Shown here piece after piece: positions 8,635 to 17,816 of a DNA stretch of 64,000 bases. How positions within the stretch are numbered: the stretch's first letter is position 1; each line of letters begins with the position of its first letter. The DNA comes from Bacteroidales bacterium (lineage in GTDB: Bacteria > Bacteroidota > Bacteroidia > Bacteroidales > Marinilabiliaceae): assembly GCA_024401335.1 (NCBI GenBank), contig JAKSLH010000009.1, forward strand, positions 31,308 through 95,307. Reading direction: 5' to 3'. Under the pieces are notes generated by a model. It saw only the letters and a program-made list of their open reading frames with translations. It did no database searches and had not been told where the DNA came from. The position numbers were made by a program, and so were the translations under genes.

Positions 8635-9147
8635 TTAGTTTTGCACCTTATCCAACAATGCATCATAAACTATCTCTCGACTCTTTAATTTTAAATATAT
8701 TCCTCGTCCAAACTTACTTCCCCATTTTTTCTTCAATTTAGTTTCCGCTGTCCTATATGAACCATTATTATTTGGATGACATGATGAAACAACAAAACAT
8801 CTAACCTCATCATTATCTGATAATATTTTGGCACTATATAATTTTTCTATTGTACTATCCAACTGCTGTACCGCCTTTCCTACTTCTGTTCCCTTTAATT
8901 CTACAAACAAATACCGACAGCCTTTATATACAAACAAGTAATCACAACGAGACACTTCTGTCCCTTGGAACAGGACACCGTCAACCTTTATTTTTTCGGT
9001 ATTTTCAACCGTGCCACTTCTCAGTCGGAAACTTTTGCCCATTTCACTTACATCAAAGCGCGAATTACAACTACACTTTGAGAGTTCAAACCTCTGGCGC
9101 AAATCTGTACCTGTGATTCTTAATTCATCAAAACATCTACAACTCAT
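8635..9147 (-). CDS. Small PD-(D/E)XK-like protein, partner of the adjacent ATPase
   Basis: Starting at the ATG at 9147, which overlaps the ATPase stop as ATGA, the product is 170 residues. A TTG four codons upstream is an alternative start. The centre has the layout of a PD-(D/E)XK nuclease fold: CDYLFVYKGC (D69), then YLFVELKGTE with the E83-L-K85 signature on the second strand, then a helix (KAVQQLDSTIEKL). Two Cys-x-Cys pairs (C3/C5 and C25/C27) could bind a metal. A strand-rich C-terminus follows (RCFVVSSCHPN). Tight coupling to an SMC/ABC-type ATPase gene suggests an ATPase-nuclease defence module. Family membership is inferred from motifs only. Confidence 0.7.
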   Translation of the reverse strand: MSCRCFDELRITGTDLRQRFELSKCSCNSRFDVSEMGKSFRLRSGTVENTEKIKVDGVLFQGTEVSRCDYLFVYKGCRYLFVELKGTEVGKAVQQLDSTIEKLYSAKILSDNDEVRCFVVSSCHPNNNGSYRTAETKLKKKWGSKFGRGIYLKLKSREIVYDALLDKVQN

Positions 9148-10283
9148 TTCTTGTGGCAATATAGGATATCGGTCAATGAGTCAGTTATTGCCAGTGTATT
9201 TTCTGACACACTGTCAAGATGCTCTGCACCAACATTTCGCAATTCCTCATTTCTAATGTCTTTCGCTACGCCATCAGAAGAGAAATAATAAGAACTAACA
9301 TCTTGAAAATCTATTAGCCATTCACCTTTCAATGGACTAACATCAAATGGCAAATCATTCTTTCTAATAAATTCATTGGCATCATAGCCCATCACAAGAT
9401 TGTCTACCGCAGTCAACACATACGGACTATGAGTAGTAAGAACCAAACTCTTATTTTGATACTTATTGAAAACCTCAGCTAACCAATTGATCATTTCAAC
9501 CTGATTCTTTGGAAAAAGGTTTTGTTCTGGCTCTTCAATAATAAATAAATTTTCTCTCTTTTTCTCAATATTCGACAACAATACTGCGACGAGTGGACCA
9601 GACGACTGTACTCCACTTGAACCTAACCTTAATGGCATTATCTCATTCTGTCCACCCATAGAGAATGATGGATTATCTCCATTCAGATAAAACAATGCCC
9701 CATTGAGGAAAGGTGCACTATAGCTCCGATTCTCTTTGCGCGCTTTATCATACAAACTGCCAAAACGTTTAATACATTCTGACATATTAATTTTGTCGCT
9801 CTGAAGTGCCATCATACTGCCGTATAACTGGGTCATCAACATACGCTCTGTGGCAATATATACCGATGATCCGTAATCCTCCATATTCGACAATATCTTC
9901 AAGAGATTTTCAAGCGTTTCGCTATCAAGTGTCTTTTCACGAAGTTTCTCTATTACACTTGAATCAGACAACGCCCTATAATCGGGAGGAAGATTGTTTG
10001 TATCAATTTTCCCCTTTGTTATTCGCCAGTATTTCTTTCCGTTAGAATAATCAATATATGTGTTATTTAAAAGCTCATAATCTACGTCGTACTTTCTCAG
10101 CATATCGACAAACAATTCATATCCTTCGCTTCCAATCATCGAAATCTCAGGACTATTCATTATCGCCAATAATTTTGCAGCAGTACTCTTTCCAGCTGAC
10201 GTATCACCGATAAAAATATTAACCCTTCTGATGTCAAGTTCAGCACTCTTTATCGGACCGAAATTCTTAATTATTAACCTCAT
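9144..10283 (-). CDS. AAA15/SMC-type ATPase (putative defence ATPase)
   Basis: A 379-residue ABC/SMC-like ATPase of the type in OLD, Septu and related systems. It begins with LIIKNFGPIKSAEL and Walker A GDTSAGKST (26-34). A helical insertion covers about 60-200, an ABC signature-like segment (LGSSGVQSSG) follows, then Walker B with the catalytic acidic pair LFIIEEPE (E250/E251), and the H-loop THSPY (H285). There is no TOPRIM domain, so the effector should be separate. The immediately downstream gene, coupled by ATGA, encodes a PD-(D/E)XK-like protein that fits. ATP binding is secure; the defence role is inferred from architecture and neighbours. Confidence 0.85.
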   Translation of the reverse strand: MRLIIKNFGPIKSAELDIRRVNIFIGDTSAGKSTAAKLLAIMNSPEISMIGSEGYELFVDMLRKYDVDYELLNNTYIDYSNGKKYWRITKGKIDTNNLPPDYRALSDSSVIEKLREKTLDSETLENLLKILSNMEDYGSSVYIATERMLMTQLYGSMMALQSDKINMSECIKRFGSLYDKARKENRSYSAPFLNGALFYLNGDNPSFSMGGQNEIMPLRLGSSGVQSSGPLVAVLLSNIEKKRENLFIIEEPEQNLFPKNQVEMINWLAEVFNKYQNKSLVLTTHSPYVLTAVDNLVMGYDANEFIRKNDLPFDVSPLKGEWLIDFQDVSSYYFSSDGVAKDIRNEELRNVGAEHLDSVSENTLAITDSLTDILYCHKK

Positions 10284-10318
10284 AAAAATTTACTGGTTAT
10301 GAGTTTATATTATGTATA

Positions 10319-10510
10319 TTATACATTCCTTATTAATTTTCCCGTAACGCTATAGTGTTTGCTGATCTTTGTTCCACAAATATTTGTCGCGAAGATACTG
10401 GCGTGTTCGTGGCTTATGGCCTGGTCGTCGATCTCGGCCCCGTTGATGAAGCCATATAGTTCGCACCAGAAGCAGTCGAGCAAGGTCAAACATCCCGTCT
10501 TCTTCAACAT
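10319..10510 (-). CDS. Small unknown ORF behind the Fic gene (possible remnant)
   Basis: A 63-codon frame starts 11 bp after the Fic stop, on the same strand. It ends in SKHYSVTGKLIRNV, and its codon choice is more GC-rich than that of the ATPase gene beyond it. I do not recognise a family. It could be a small real gene co-transcribed with the Fic gene, or the end of a larger gene lost by deletion. An alternative overlapping frame (10350-10580) is arginine-rich and less convincing. Confidence 0.3.
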   Translation of the reverse strand: MLKKTGCLTLLDCFWCELYGFINGAEIDDQAISHEHASIFATNICGTKISKHYSVTGKLIRNV

Positions 10511-10521
10511 ACCTATCTCTC

Positions 10522-11340
10522 TCAATAGCGCGTGAGAATATCATCTTCTCCGACAGACGTAATATATGCATCAATATCACTCTTCAGATGTCTGCAATGT
10601 AATTCCGTCATGCAATTGACTATCACCTCCATGCCTTCTTTCTCGCGCGTATCTATCAGTGCTTGTATATATTCTGCCTTGTCTTCCTTGAGCACCTTCA
10701 TCGGCAACATGCCAAACTCCATCTGCAACAGGTTCATCAATAGTCTGCATGTGCGGCCATTGCCATCTGCCCACGGATGAATGGTTACAAGCTCGAAATG
10801 TGCCCAGAAACTCAGTTCATATATTGATGCAATATCACCAGGGTCAATGGATTTTCGACGACGATTCAACTCGTCGCAGAAAGCGGCAACCTTCATCGGC
10901 ACCTTTGTGAACGACATATACGATTTACCGCCCAAACCAGCAGTGACATTTACCTTACGGAACTCACCCCTAGCCGCCGAAAAATCTCCCACTACAGTAT
11001 GGAATTCGGCACCTGTTCGCGCCATCACCTTTGAAGCCAATAGCACTAGCCATTCGGGGGTTATCGCCTCATGACGCATTATCCACTGACGACCATAGTC
11101 GTAAGCTGTCTTGAGGTCGAGATTCATATTATGCTCAATAATGGAACGCTTGCTGGACGTAATGCCTTCATCAAACAGTAATTGCGCTTCAACTTCTGTT
11201 ACCGTTGATCCCTCTATTGCTGTAGAGTGAGTGATTATGGAGTAGAGATAAAACTTCTCATAGTCAATCTGCTCCCATATCCCCAGACTCTTGTGTCTCA
11301 ACACCAACTCCTGCAAATTCTTCCTATTTTCCTCCTTCAT
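10522..11340 (-). CDS. Fic family protein (putative AMP-transferase)
   Basis: A 272-residue Fic-domain enzyme. The catalytic loop HPWADGNGRTCR (188-199) matches HPFx(D/E)GNGRxxR with Trp in place of Phe and the catalytic H188 kept. An N-terminal autoinhibitory motif, (S/T)xxxE(G/N), is present as STAIEG (39-44), so this is a class II Fic protein whose E43 is expected to obstruct ATP binding until relieved. Such enzymes usually transfer AMP to a protein hydroxyl; the target is unknown. It lies between a RelA/SpoT-domain gene and the ATPase operon, all on one strand. A short inverted repeat, GTAAC-N3-GTTAC (11344-11356), sits just upstream of the start codon. Confidence 0.93.
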   Translation of the reverse strand: MKEENRKNLQELVLRHKSLGIWEQIDYEKFYLYSIITHSTAIEGSTVTEVEAQLLFDEGITSSKRSIIEHNMNLDLKTAYDYGRQWIMRHEAITPEWLVLLASKVMARTGAEFHTVVGDFSAARGEFRKVNVTAGLGGKSYMSFTKVPMKVAAFCDELNRRRKSIDPGDIASIYELSFWAHFELVTIHPWADGNGRTCRLLMNLLQMEFGMLPMKVLKEDKAEYIQALIDTREKEGMEVIVNCMTELHCRHLKSDIDAYITSVGEDDILTRY

Positions 11341-11480
11341 CGCGTAACAGTGTTACAGTTTTTTCTGCTCCCTACTCTCCCCTTTCAACCTATCAACTAT
11401 ATTCCAAACACTTTGCACCTTCTCTGGTCGAGGTATTCGAGATAGAATTGGCGCTGTAGTTCAGCGATTATTCAGTTTTT

Positions 11481-12500
11481 TTACCTTATAAATTTTTCAA
11501 TTGCTTCAATAAACTCCTGAGAGTCGAGGAAGTAGCTCGGATATGCTTCGCGAAGCTCTATCATCTTAGCTACAGACGTGAGTAATACTGCCGTTGTGTT
11601 GTTGTCTATCTTACCTTCCATACTGGTGAAGAGATCCGTCGCCTTCTGTATGTCTTTTTTGCCATATACCTTATATGTCAATCGACTCTTGCTATAGTCA
11701 ATATATAGCACACAGAGCGCATTGTCCTCATTAACAATAGAGTCGGTTATTGCAGTTACACGAAGTGCCTTCAACTTGTCAAGAAATTTGCTCGATGCGT
11801 CAAGACTGTGATATTCTGCCAAGAAACGGTTTTTATCGTAATCTACAAATGCTTCATTGACATTGCAATTCTCTGTTCTCGCCAATATAGCACTAACAAG
11901 TTTGAAAAAATGACGCCACTCTGGATTGTCATCCGTGTTTGCCTTGAGACTTGTTTTTACTATCACACCTGCAGTCTCTACAGCCATCGCCCATGAATGT
12001 TGCAGTCTGGTGCGTATTTGTAGCTCTATTTGTAATCCATCGTAGTTATTGTCTTCAGAATGATACTTATATACAAAATGAATACTACGATAACCGCTGC
12101 ATTTAGGCGAAGATATGTAGTCATTAATCTTTGTCAATTCAAAGCCTTCAAATGTTGACTTGCTGATAGCTTCTTCTGCGGCATGCACACTATCGACAGA
12201 AGCAAACACATATCTGATGCCGCCTATGTCTTGCAGTCCTCCTAGACGCATCTGCGGATTAACCTCTAATTTTCCAAGTATAGAAGTCATACGCTTGATA
12301 CGCTGTGAACTAAATTCAAATGCTATATTATGGCTGGCAAATAATGCATTGAGCTGCGCTTCAAGTTCCTTAAGTGGATGGAAATGCAACATACGCCAGT
12401 CATTGACACGAGCTAAAGCCTCTTCGTGAGAAAAGAATTCTGCCTCTTTATCGCATAGAATTACTCCATCTTTATTCAACGAACTTCGAGTGTATTTCAT
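11481..12500 (-). CDS. RelA/SpoT-domain protein (stand-alone alarmone synthetase, possible toxin)
   Basis: A 339-residue protein with a synthetase domain at about 30-215 and no hydrolase, TGS or ACT domain. Active-site elements are intact: R67/K69/R70 and S73...K77 (SSQRIKRMTSILGK), the magnesium ligand D91 (DIGGIRYVF), DYISSPK and GYRSIHFVY (127-144), and E159 in IELQIRTRLQHSW. It should make (p)ppGpp or, as in toxSAS enzymes, pyrophosphorylate another nucleotide or tRNA. The C-terminal 120 residues are not a known partner domain to my eye. No antitoxin-like small gene is adjacent, but the neighbouring Fic and ATPase genes suggest a stress or defence island. Confidence 0.9.
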   Translation of the reverse strand: MKYTRSSLNKDGVILCDKEAEFFSHEEALARVNDWRMLHFHPLKELEAQLNALFASHNIAFEFSSQRIKRMTSILGKLEVNPQMRLGGLQDIGGIRYVFASVDSVHAAEEAISKSTFEGFELTKINDYISSPKCSGYRSIHFVYKYHSEDNNYDGLQIELQIRTRLQHSWAMAVETAGVIVKTSLKANTDDNPEWRHFFKLVSAILARTENCNVNEAFVDYDKNRFLAEYHSLDASSKFLDKLKALRVTAITDSIVNEDNALCVLYIDYSKSRLTYKVYGKKDIQKATDLFTSMEGKIDNNTTAVLLTSVAKMIELREAYPSYFLDSQEFIEAIEKFIR

Positions 12501-12881
12501 ATCTAATGAAGAATCTTACTTTGTACACTACCGCTTATGTGTCCCCCAAAATCCATCACCTCCCTCCGGGTATAGCTTCGCCACTTCAGTCCCAATCAAA
12601 GGGAATGAAGGCGGGAGAAAATGATTGTTTATGCAAATATACGTTATTTGTGGTTTTCGTGTTATATATTTTAAGGGTTTATTTGCTTTATTCCACTTGC
12701 CCTTTTTCAAAATCTACTAGAATATGACTGACGCTGACGTCTATGGTCTGTCAACAACGCTGTCAGTAATCTATTGGCTGTTCTTGCAACATATAACTGC
12801 TATAACACAAAAACATGCTTCGACAAGATGTTTACATCAATAACATTCTGTATCTTAGCAGACACAAACATTCTTTGAAAA
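12501..12881. other. 380-bp intergenic region between divergent genes
   Basis: It separates the minus-strand alarmone synthetase gene from the plus-strand CotH gene. A Bacteroidota -7 motif TATATTTG lies on the minus strand at 12634-12641 and could serve the synthetase gene, although no matching -33 element is evident. I see no credible gene; a 60-codon minus-strand frame here overlaps low-complexity sequence and has no recognisable product. The junction between the island and core-like sequence probably lies in this stretch. Confidence 0.4.
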
Positions 12882-14771
12882 ATGAAACACCTCACTTCTC
12901 TTTTTCTTGCTCTTTGTGCAGCAAACGGCTGGACAATGGCACAGGACGCTGAAAAATTGACCGGCACCGTTATCGGCTCTGCCGAGAGCGTCGATTACAG
13001 CACGGGACTGTCTTCTACTACCGTCAACACATGCGCTGACGCTCTTGACGGCAATCTCGAGACTTTTTTTGCAAGTTATGACCGCTCTTTCACCTGGGTG
13101 GGCTACGACCTGCTGACTCCTCACGTCATAACTCGTGTGGGTTGGTCGCCCCGCAATGACGGACTTGGCGAGGACCGCGTGGTGCTGGGTATGTTCGAAG
13201 GCGCCAATAACGAAGATTTCTCCGACGCTCTTCCTATCTACATGATCAAGGAGAGGGGCTCTATAGGCTCTATAAGTTATGCCGACATCGACGTGACGAG
13301 GGCTTTTAGATACGTGAGATATGTAGGCCCTAACGACGCTCGCTGTAACATTGCCGAGATAGAGTTCTATGGCTATGAAGGCGAAGGGTCTGACGATAAG
13401 CTCTATCAGCCAACTAACCTGCCGGTGGTGGTTATCAACGTGGAAAACGCTGCCATGCCACAGGACAAGGTAAACGACCTCGTGGCGAACATCAACATCA
13501 TAAGCGACAATGGTACCAACGTGCTCTCTAAGCCAGGAACAGTGCGCCTGAGAGGTAATGCCTCGATGTCGTTTCCAAAGAAGCCTTTCAGAATAAAATT
13601 TGACAAGAAGCAGCAGGTGCTCGATGCACCAGCCAAGGCAAAGAAATGGACGCTCATAAACAACTATGGTGACAAGACGCTCATGCGTAACATCATAGCA
13701 TTTGAGATAAGCCGTCGCCTGGGCATGGAATATACTCCATACTGCCAGCCTGTTGACGTGATTGTGAATGGCGAATATCAGGGATGCTACCAGCTGTGTG
13801 ACCAGATAGAGGTGAACAGCGACCGTGTGGACGTGGAGGCACTGGACAAGGAGGTGACCGACGCTGAGGATATAACAGGAGGTTATCTGATAGAGATAGA
13901 TGCCTATGCATACGAAGAGCCAGAGGGAGGTTATTTCTGGTCGAACAGGAACACACCTGTGACCATCAAATATCCGGATCCTGACGATGACATATCGGAC
14001 GATCAACGCACCTATATCAAGACGCACTTCAACAAGATGGAGTCGGCAGTGTATAGCAACAGCAAGGACCTTTTCGACCTGCTCGACATAGACAGCTTCC
14101 TGAAGCATTTCATTGTGGGCGAGATATCGGGCAACACGGACACCTACTGGAGCACTTACATGTATAAGCACAGAGGTGACGATCATTTCTATACCGGCCC
14201 TGTATGGGACTTTGACATCGCTTTTGACAACGACTACCGCACATATCCGCTGAGCAGCAAGAAGGGCTACATATATGACTGCGGCAGTGCCTCGTTTGCC
14301 GGCGACATGAAGACGTTTGTAGATAAGATTGTGAAGTATAACACAGAGGCTATGACAGCACTCGAGAAGCTATGGGCTGATGCTCGCAGGGACAATGACC
14401 TGAGTGGCGAGTCGCTCTCGGAGTATATCAGGGAGATGGCAACTGTGCTCGATGCCTCACAACAGCTTAACTTCAAGCGATGGAACATAATGAAGGAGTC
14501 AGTACACATGAATCCTGCCGTCTGGGGCTCATACGACAATGAGGTGGCGCATGTCATCGACTATATCTGCAAACGCTTCGACAAACTCGATGCTATTCTT
14601 AAGTACTTCCCTACTCCTATTGCCAACATCACTGTTGACAACAATGACATGCCGACAGTGATATATAACATGTCGGGTGTCGTCGTAGGACAAGGGTCGG
14701 TGGATAACTTGCCAAAGGGCATATACATCATGCGTCGTGGTAGCGAGGCTCACAAGATCATCGTCAAGTAA
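12882..14771 (+). CDS. Secreted CotH kinase family protein with sorting-like C-terminus
   Basis: A 629-residue exported protein with a signal peptide ending near WTMAQ (about residue 20). Residues 25-170 resemble a discoidin/F5-8-type carbohydrate-binding fold (LDGNLETFFAS, ARCNIAEIEFYGYEG). The CotH kinase domain follows at about 180-480: RLRGNASMSFPKKPFRIKF, LINNYGDKTLMRN, GGYLIEIDAY and GPVWDFDIAFDN. The final 45 residues (VIYNMSGVVVGQG, LPKGIYIMR, HKIIVK) look like a T9SS-type C-terminal domain, suggesting export to the cell surface. CotH proteins in spore formers phosphorylate coat proteins; the bacterial substrate here is unknown. Confidence 0.88.
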   Translation: MKHLTSLFLALCAANGWTMAQDAEKLTGTVIGSAESVDYSTGLSSTTVNTCADALDGNLETFFASYDRSFTWVGYDLLTPHVITRVGWSPRNDGLGEDRVVLGMFEGANNEDFSDALPIYMIKERGSIGSISYADIDVTRAFRYVRYVGPNDARCNIAEIEFYGYEGEGSDDKLYQPTNLPVVVINVENAAMPQDKVNDLVANINIISDNGTNVLSKPGTVRLRGNASMSFPKKPFRIKFDKKQQVLDAPAKAKKWTLINNYGDKTLMRNIIAFEISRRLGMEYTPYCQPVDVIVNGEYQGCYQLCDQIEVNSDRVDVEALDKEVTDAEDITGGYLIEIDAYAYEEPEGGYFWSNRNTPVTIKYPDPDDDISDDQRTYIKTHFNKMESAVYSNSKDLFDLLDIDSFLKHFIVGEISGNTDTYWSTYMYKHRGDDHFYTGPVWDFDIAFDNDYRTYPLSSKKGYIYDCGSASFAGDMKTFVDKIVKYNTEAMTALEKLWADARRDNDLSGESLSEYIREMATVLDASQQLNFKRWNIMKESVHMNPAVWGSYDNEVAHVIDYICKRFDKLDAILKYFPTPIANITVDNNDMPTVIYNMSGVVVGQGSVDNLPKGIYIMRRGSEAHKIIVK

Positions 14772-14799
14772 AATTGTCTAATCATTATAAATAAAAGAC

Positions 14800-15144
14800 A
14801 TGATTACAATCGAAGGAATAGACCCAATGATGATAGCGAACAATCTGACACCATCAGACCCTATACATCCTGGTGAACTAATAAAGGACGAAATAGAGAG
14901 CCGAGGATTGAAGCAAAGATCTCTTGCTCAAAAGATGGGTGTATCATATAGTGTGTTAAACGAAATACTGAATGGGAAACGTCCGGTATCAACGGAATAC
15001 GCATTAATGTTTGAAGCGGCATTAGGCATAGATGCCAATATATGGTTGAAAACACAAGCCGACTACAACCTGCAAATGGCAAAACGCAACATATTGTTTG
15101 TAGAAAAACTAAAGGAAATACGTAGAGCTGTAGCAGTGCTCTAA
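14800..15144 (+). CDS. higA: HigA-type XRE antitoxin, no adjacent HigB
   Basis: A 114-residue HigA-family regulator. The helix-turn-helix spans about 25-75: HPGELIKDEIESRG, then QRSLAQKMGVSYSVLNEIL and NGKRPVSTEYALMFEAALG, followed by the dimerisation segment WLKTQADYNLQMAK. In complete modules a HigB ribosome-dependent mRNase gene normally sits directly upstream. Here the preceding 28 bp separate it from the CotH gene, so it is an orphan, or acts with a toxin encoded elsewhere. It would bind operator DNA as a dimer. The gene ends before a strong bidirectional terminator. Confidence 0.9.
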   Translation: MITIEGIDPMMIANNLTPSDPIHPGELIKDEIESRGLKQRSLAQKMGVSYSVLNEILNGKRPVSTEYALMFEAALGIDANIWLKTQADYNLQMAKRNILFVEKLKEIRRAVAVL

Positions 15145-15177
15145 TAACAGTCAAGTAAACATTACCCCATAACAAAC

Positions 15178-15212
15178 AGAGAGAGCCCCCGGAAGGAGGC
15201 TCTCTCTTTATT
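15178..15212. terminator. Bidirectional terminator between convergent higA and GH94 genes
   Basis: A perfect 10-bp stem (AGAGAGAGCC with GGCTCTCTCT, 15178-15187 and 15198-15207) with a 10-nt loop, followed by TTTATTT on the plus strand. It lies between the stops of two convergent genes. Confidence 0.8.
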
Positions 15213-15227
15213 TAATGTATATGGGGT

Positions 15228-17720
15228 TTATCCCATGATGACTTCAACGGTATGCTTGCCTTCGGCATGCTTCACGATAGTGCCGCTGACAGCTTTGCCA
15301 TCGACAACAACACTCTTGACGCCTTTCTGAACTCCCTGTGGGTTCTTGATAGTGATGTCGTATTCTGCTCCACGAAGCACTCGCTTGATCTTATACTCCT
15401 TCATTGAAGAAGGAATACATGGATCGATCATGATACCATCGTAAGTAGGCTTAACGCCAAGGATGAACTGAGTGATTGTGTACCAGTTCCAAGCTGCTGT
15501 TCCAGTAAGCCAAGAGTTCTTTCCTTCACCTGGCTTAGCAGCATCTTTGCCGGCTACCATCTGCGAATATACGTATGGTTCAACCTTATGGAGTGTCTGA
15601 TCTTTGATAAATGCTGGACAGATCTTTGTATAGTGTTCCCACGCATCGTTACCACGGCCGGCTACTGTCTCACCGATGATGACCCAAGGGTTGTTGTGGC
15701 AGAAGATACCTGCATTCTCCTTGTATCCTGCAGGATATGATGATATCTCACCCATCTCTACGTGATATGTTGTGTATGCTGGCCAGTTGAGAACCATACC
15801 ATGCTCACAGTCAAGATATTTCTTGCAAGAGTCAAGCGCCTTGTCTACAAGGCCTTCCTCGAGACCGATACCGGCCATTGTGCAGAAACCCTGGCTCTCG
15901 ATGAAGATCTTGCCTTCTTCATTCTCGTTAGAACCTATCTTGTTGCCATAGTAGTCGTATGCTCGGAGATACCATTCGCCGTCCCAGCCATGCTTCTTGA
16001 CAGCCTCGACCATTGAGTCGATGCACTTCTGAGCACGACCAGCCTCGTCGGACTTCTTGAGAACATTGCAGAGCTCAACATAGTCGCGTCCGCAGAGCAC
16101 GAAGAGACCAGCTATCATGAGCGACTCTGCTTTTGTGCCTTCTGTCTTGTTCTCTGTCGTCTGGAAACTCTCATTTGGATCCCATGAGAAGCAGTTGAGG
16201 TTAAGACAGTCGTTCCAGTCTGCTCGCCCGATAAGTGGAAGCATGTGAGGACCGAGGTTCTCTACTACATGATTGAATGATATGCGGAGGTGATCGAAGA
16301 GGCTAACCTCTGTGCCAGGCTGATTGTCCCATGGTACCATCTCATCGAGGATAGTGAAATCACCTGTCTCCTTGATATAGGCTACTGTTCCGAAGATGAG
16401 CCACATTGGATCGTCGTTGAAGCCGCCACCGATATCGTTGTTTCCTCGCTTGGTGAGTGGCTGATACTGATGGTAGCAACCGCCGTCAGGGAACTGTGTT
16501 GAGGCTATGTCAATGATGCGCTGACGTGCTCGGCTTGGCACCTGATGAACGAAGCCTACAAGGTCCTGGTTGGAATCACGGAAGCCCATACCTCGACCGA
16601 TGCCGCTCTCGAAGAATGACGCTGAACGAGAGAAATTGAAAGTGATCATACACTGGTACTGGTTCCAGATGTTGACCATACGGTCGAGACGCTCATCGCC
16701 TGATACAACTGTATACTTATCAAGAAGAACATCCCATGAAGCGCGGAGCTCAGCAAATGCAGCATCAACAGCAGCCACTGTAGAGAACTTCTCGATAACA
16801 GCCTTAGCCTTCTTCTTGTTGACAAGAGTGCGGTCGGAAGCCTGTGACGAGATGAGAGCGCCACTCTTCTTGCGAGCGATCTCAGCATCGTCGAACTTCT
16901 CATCCTGCTCGTTCTCGACATAACCGAGGAGGAAGATGAAATCTTTGCTCTCTCCTGCCTTGAGTTCTACTTCGATATAATGCGAAGCGATAGGGCTCCA
17001 ACCATGTGCAAGGCTATTAGAAGGCTTACCAGCCATTACACACTGAGGAGCAGCGAACTCATTGTAGAGTCCAATGAAGCTCTCACGATCGGTGTCGTAT
17101 CCTTGCACTGGCACGTTGACTGAATAGTAGGCATAGTGATTGCGGCGTTCCTTATATTCTGTCTTATGATAGATGACGCTACCGTCGATCTCAACTTCAC
17201 CAGTAGAGAAGTTACGCTGGAAATTCTCCATATCGGTAGCCGCGTTCCAGAGACACCACTCCTGGAAAGAGAAGAGCTTGATCTTCTTAGTAGCGCTTGT
17301 AGTATTCTTGAGAGTAACCTTCTGAACCTCAGCCCATGTCTTGAGAGGAACGAAGAAGAGAACAGACGCCTCGATGCCATTCTTGGCACCTGTGATGCGT
17401 GTGTAGTTCATACCATGACGACACTCGTAGGAGTCAAGCGGTGTCTTACATGGCTTCCAACCTGGCGACCAGACTGTACCATTGTCATTGATGTAGAAAT
17501 AACGGCCACCATTGTCCATTGGCACACCATTATAACGATAACGAGTGATGCGGCGGAACTTAGCATCCTTGTAGAATGAGTAACCACCTGCGGTGTTGGA
17601 AATAAGTGAGAAGAAATCCTCGTTGCCAAGATAGTTGATCCATGGCCATGGGGTCATCGGGTCGGTGATGACATACTCTCGGTTCTTATCGTCAAAGTGA
17701 CCGTAAATCTTGTTCTCCAT
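15228..17720 (-). CDS. GH94 phosphorylase, probably cellobiose phosphorylase
   Basis: An 830-residue cytoplasmic enzyme of glycoside hydrolase family 94 that splits a beta-1,4 disaccharide with phosphate, giving glucose 1-phosphate and glucose if the substrate is cellobiose. It lacks a signal peptide. Family landmarks are the N-terminal beta-sandwich ([26 protein letters not shown]), the (alpha/alpha)6 barrel ([30 protein letters not shown]), and the catalytic motif [10 protein letters not shown], with DWND at 501-504. Length and the central motifs agree with cellobiose phosphorylases; chitobiose or cellodextrin phosphorylases are less likely. A TATATTTA -7-like element lies upstream at 17751-17758. 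It stands alone in its operon. Confidence 0.9.
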   Translation of the reverse strand: MENKIYGHFDDKNREYVITDPMTPWPWINYLGNEDFFSLISNTAGGYSFYKDAKFRRITRYRYNGVPMDNGGRYFYINDNGTVWSPGWKPCKTPLDSYECRHGMNYTRITGAKNGIEASVLFFVPLKTWAEVQKVTLKNTTSATKKIKLFSFQEWCLWNAATDMENFQRNFSTGEVEIDGSVIYHKTEYKERRNHYAYYSVNVPVQGYDTDRESFIGLYNEFAAPQCVMAGKPSNSLAHGWSPIASHYIEVELKAGESKDFIFLLGYVENEQDEKFDDAEIARKKSGALISSQASDRTLVNKKKAKAVIEKFSTVAAVDAAFAELRASWDVLLDKYTVVSGDERLDRMVNIWNQYQCMITFNFSRSASFFESGIGRGMGFRDSNQDLVGFVHQVPSRARQRIIDIASTQFPDGGCYHQYQPLTKRGNNDIGGGFNDDPMWLIFGTVAYIKETGDFTILDEMVPWDNQPGTEVSLFDHLRISFNHVVENLGPHMLPLIGRADWNDCLNLNCFSWDPNESFQTTENKTEGTKAESLMIAGLFVLCGRDYVELCNVLKKSDEAGRAQKCIDSMVEAVKKHGWDGEWYLRAYDYYGNKIGSNENEEGKIFIESQGFCTMAGIGLEEGLVDKALDSCKKYLDCEHGMVLNWPAYTTYHVEMGEISSYPAGYKENAGIFCHNNPWVIIGETVAGRGNDAWEHYTKICPAFIKDQTLHKVEPYVYSQMVAGKDAAKPGEGKNSWLTGTAAWNWYTITQFILGVKPTYDGIMIDPCIPSSMKEYKIKRVLRGAEYDITIKNPQGVQKGVKSVVVDGKAVSGTIVKHAEGKHTVEVIMG

Positions 17721-17816
17721 TTATATTAAATTAATGTGTTCCTGAATAGATAAATATATCATCTTTTACGGACGCTAAAATAGAGAAAAAAGAAAACCGA
17801 TTCTACCGAAAAACAA

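Noticed and set aside
10350-10580. 76-codon frame overlapping the Fic gene end
   Set aside because: Arginine-rich translation and a 59-bp overlap with Fic; the alternative frame at 10319-10510 looks more coding-like.
12528-12710. 60-codon minus-strand frame upstream of the alarmone synthetase
   Set aside because: It has no recognisable product and crosses the likely promoter (TATATTTG at 12634-12641).
12855-14186. 443-codon minus-strand frame
   Set aside because: It is antisense to the well-supported CotH gene, and its translation is Val/His/Leu-rich without motifs, as expected from a complementary frame.
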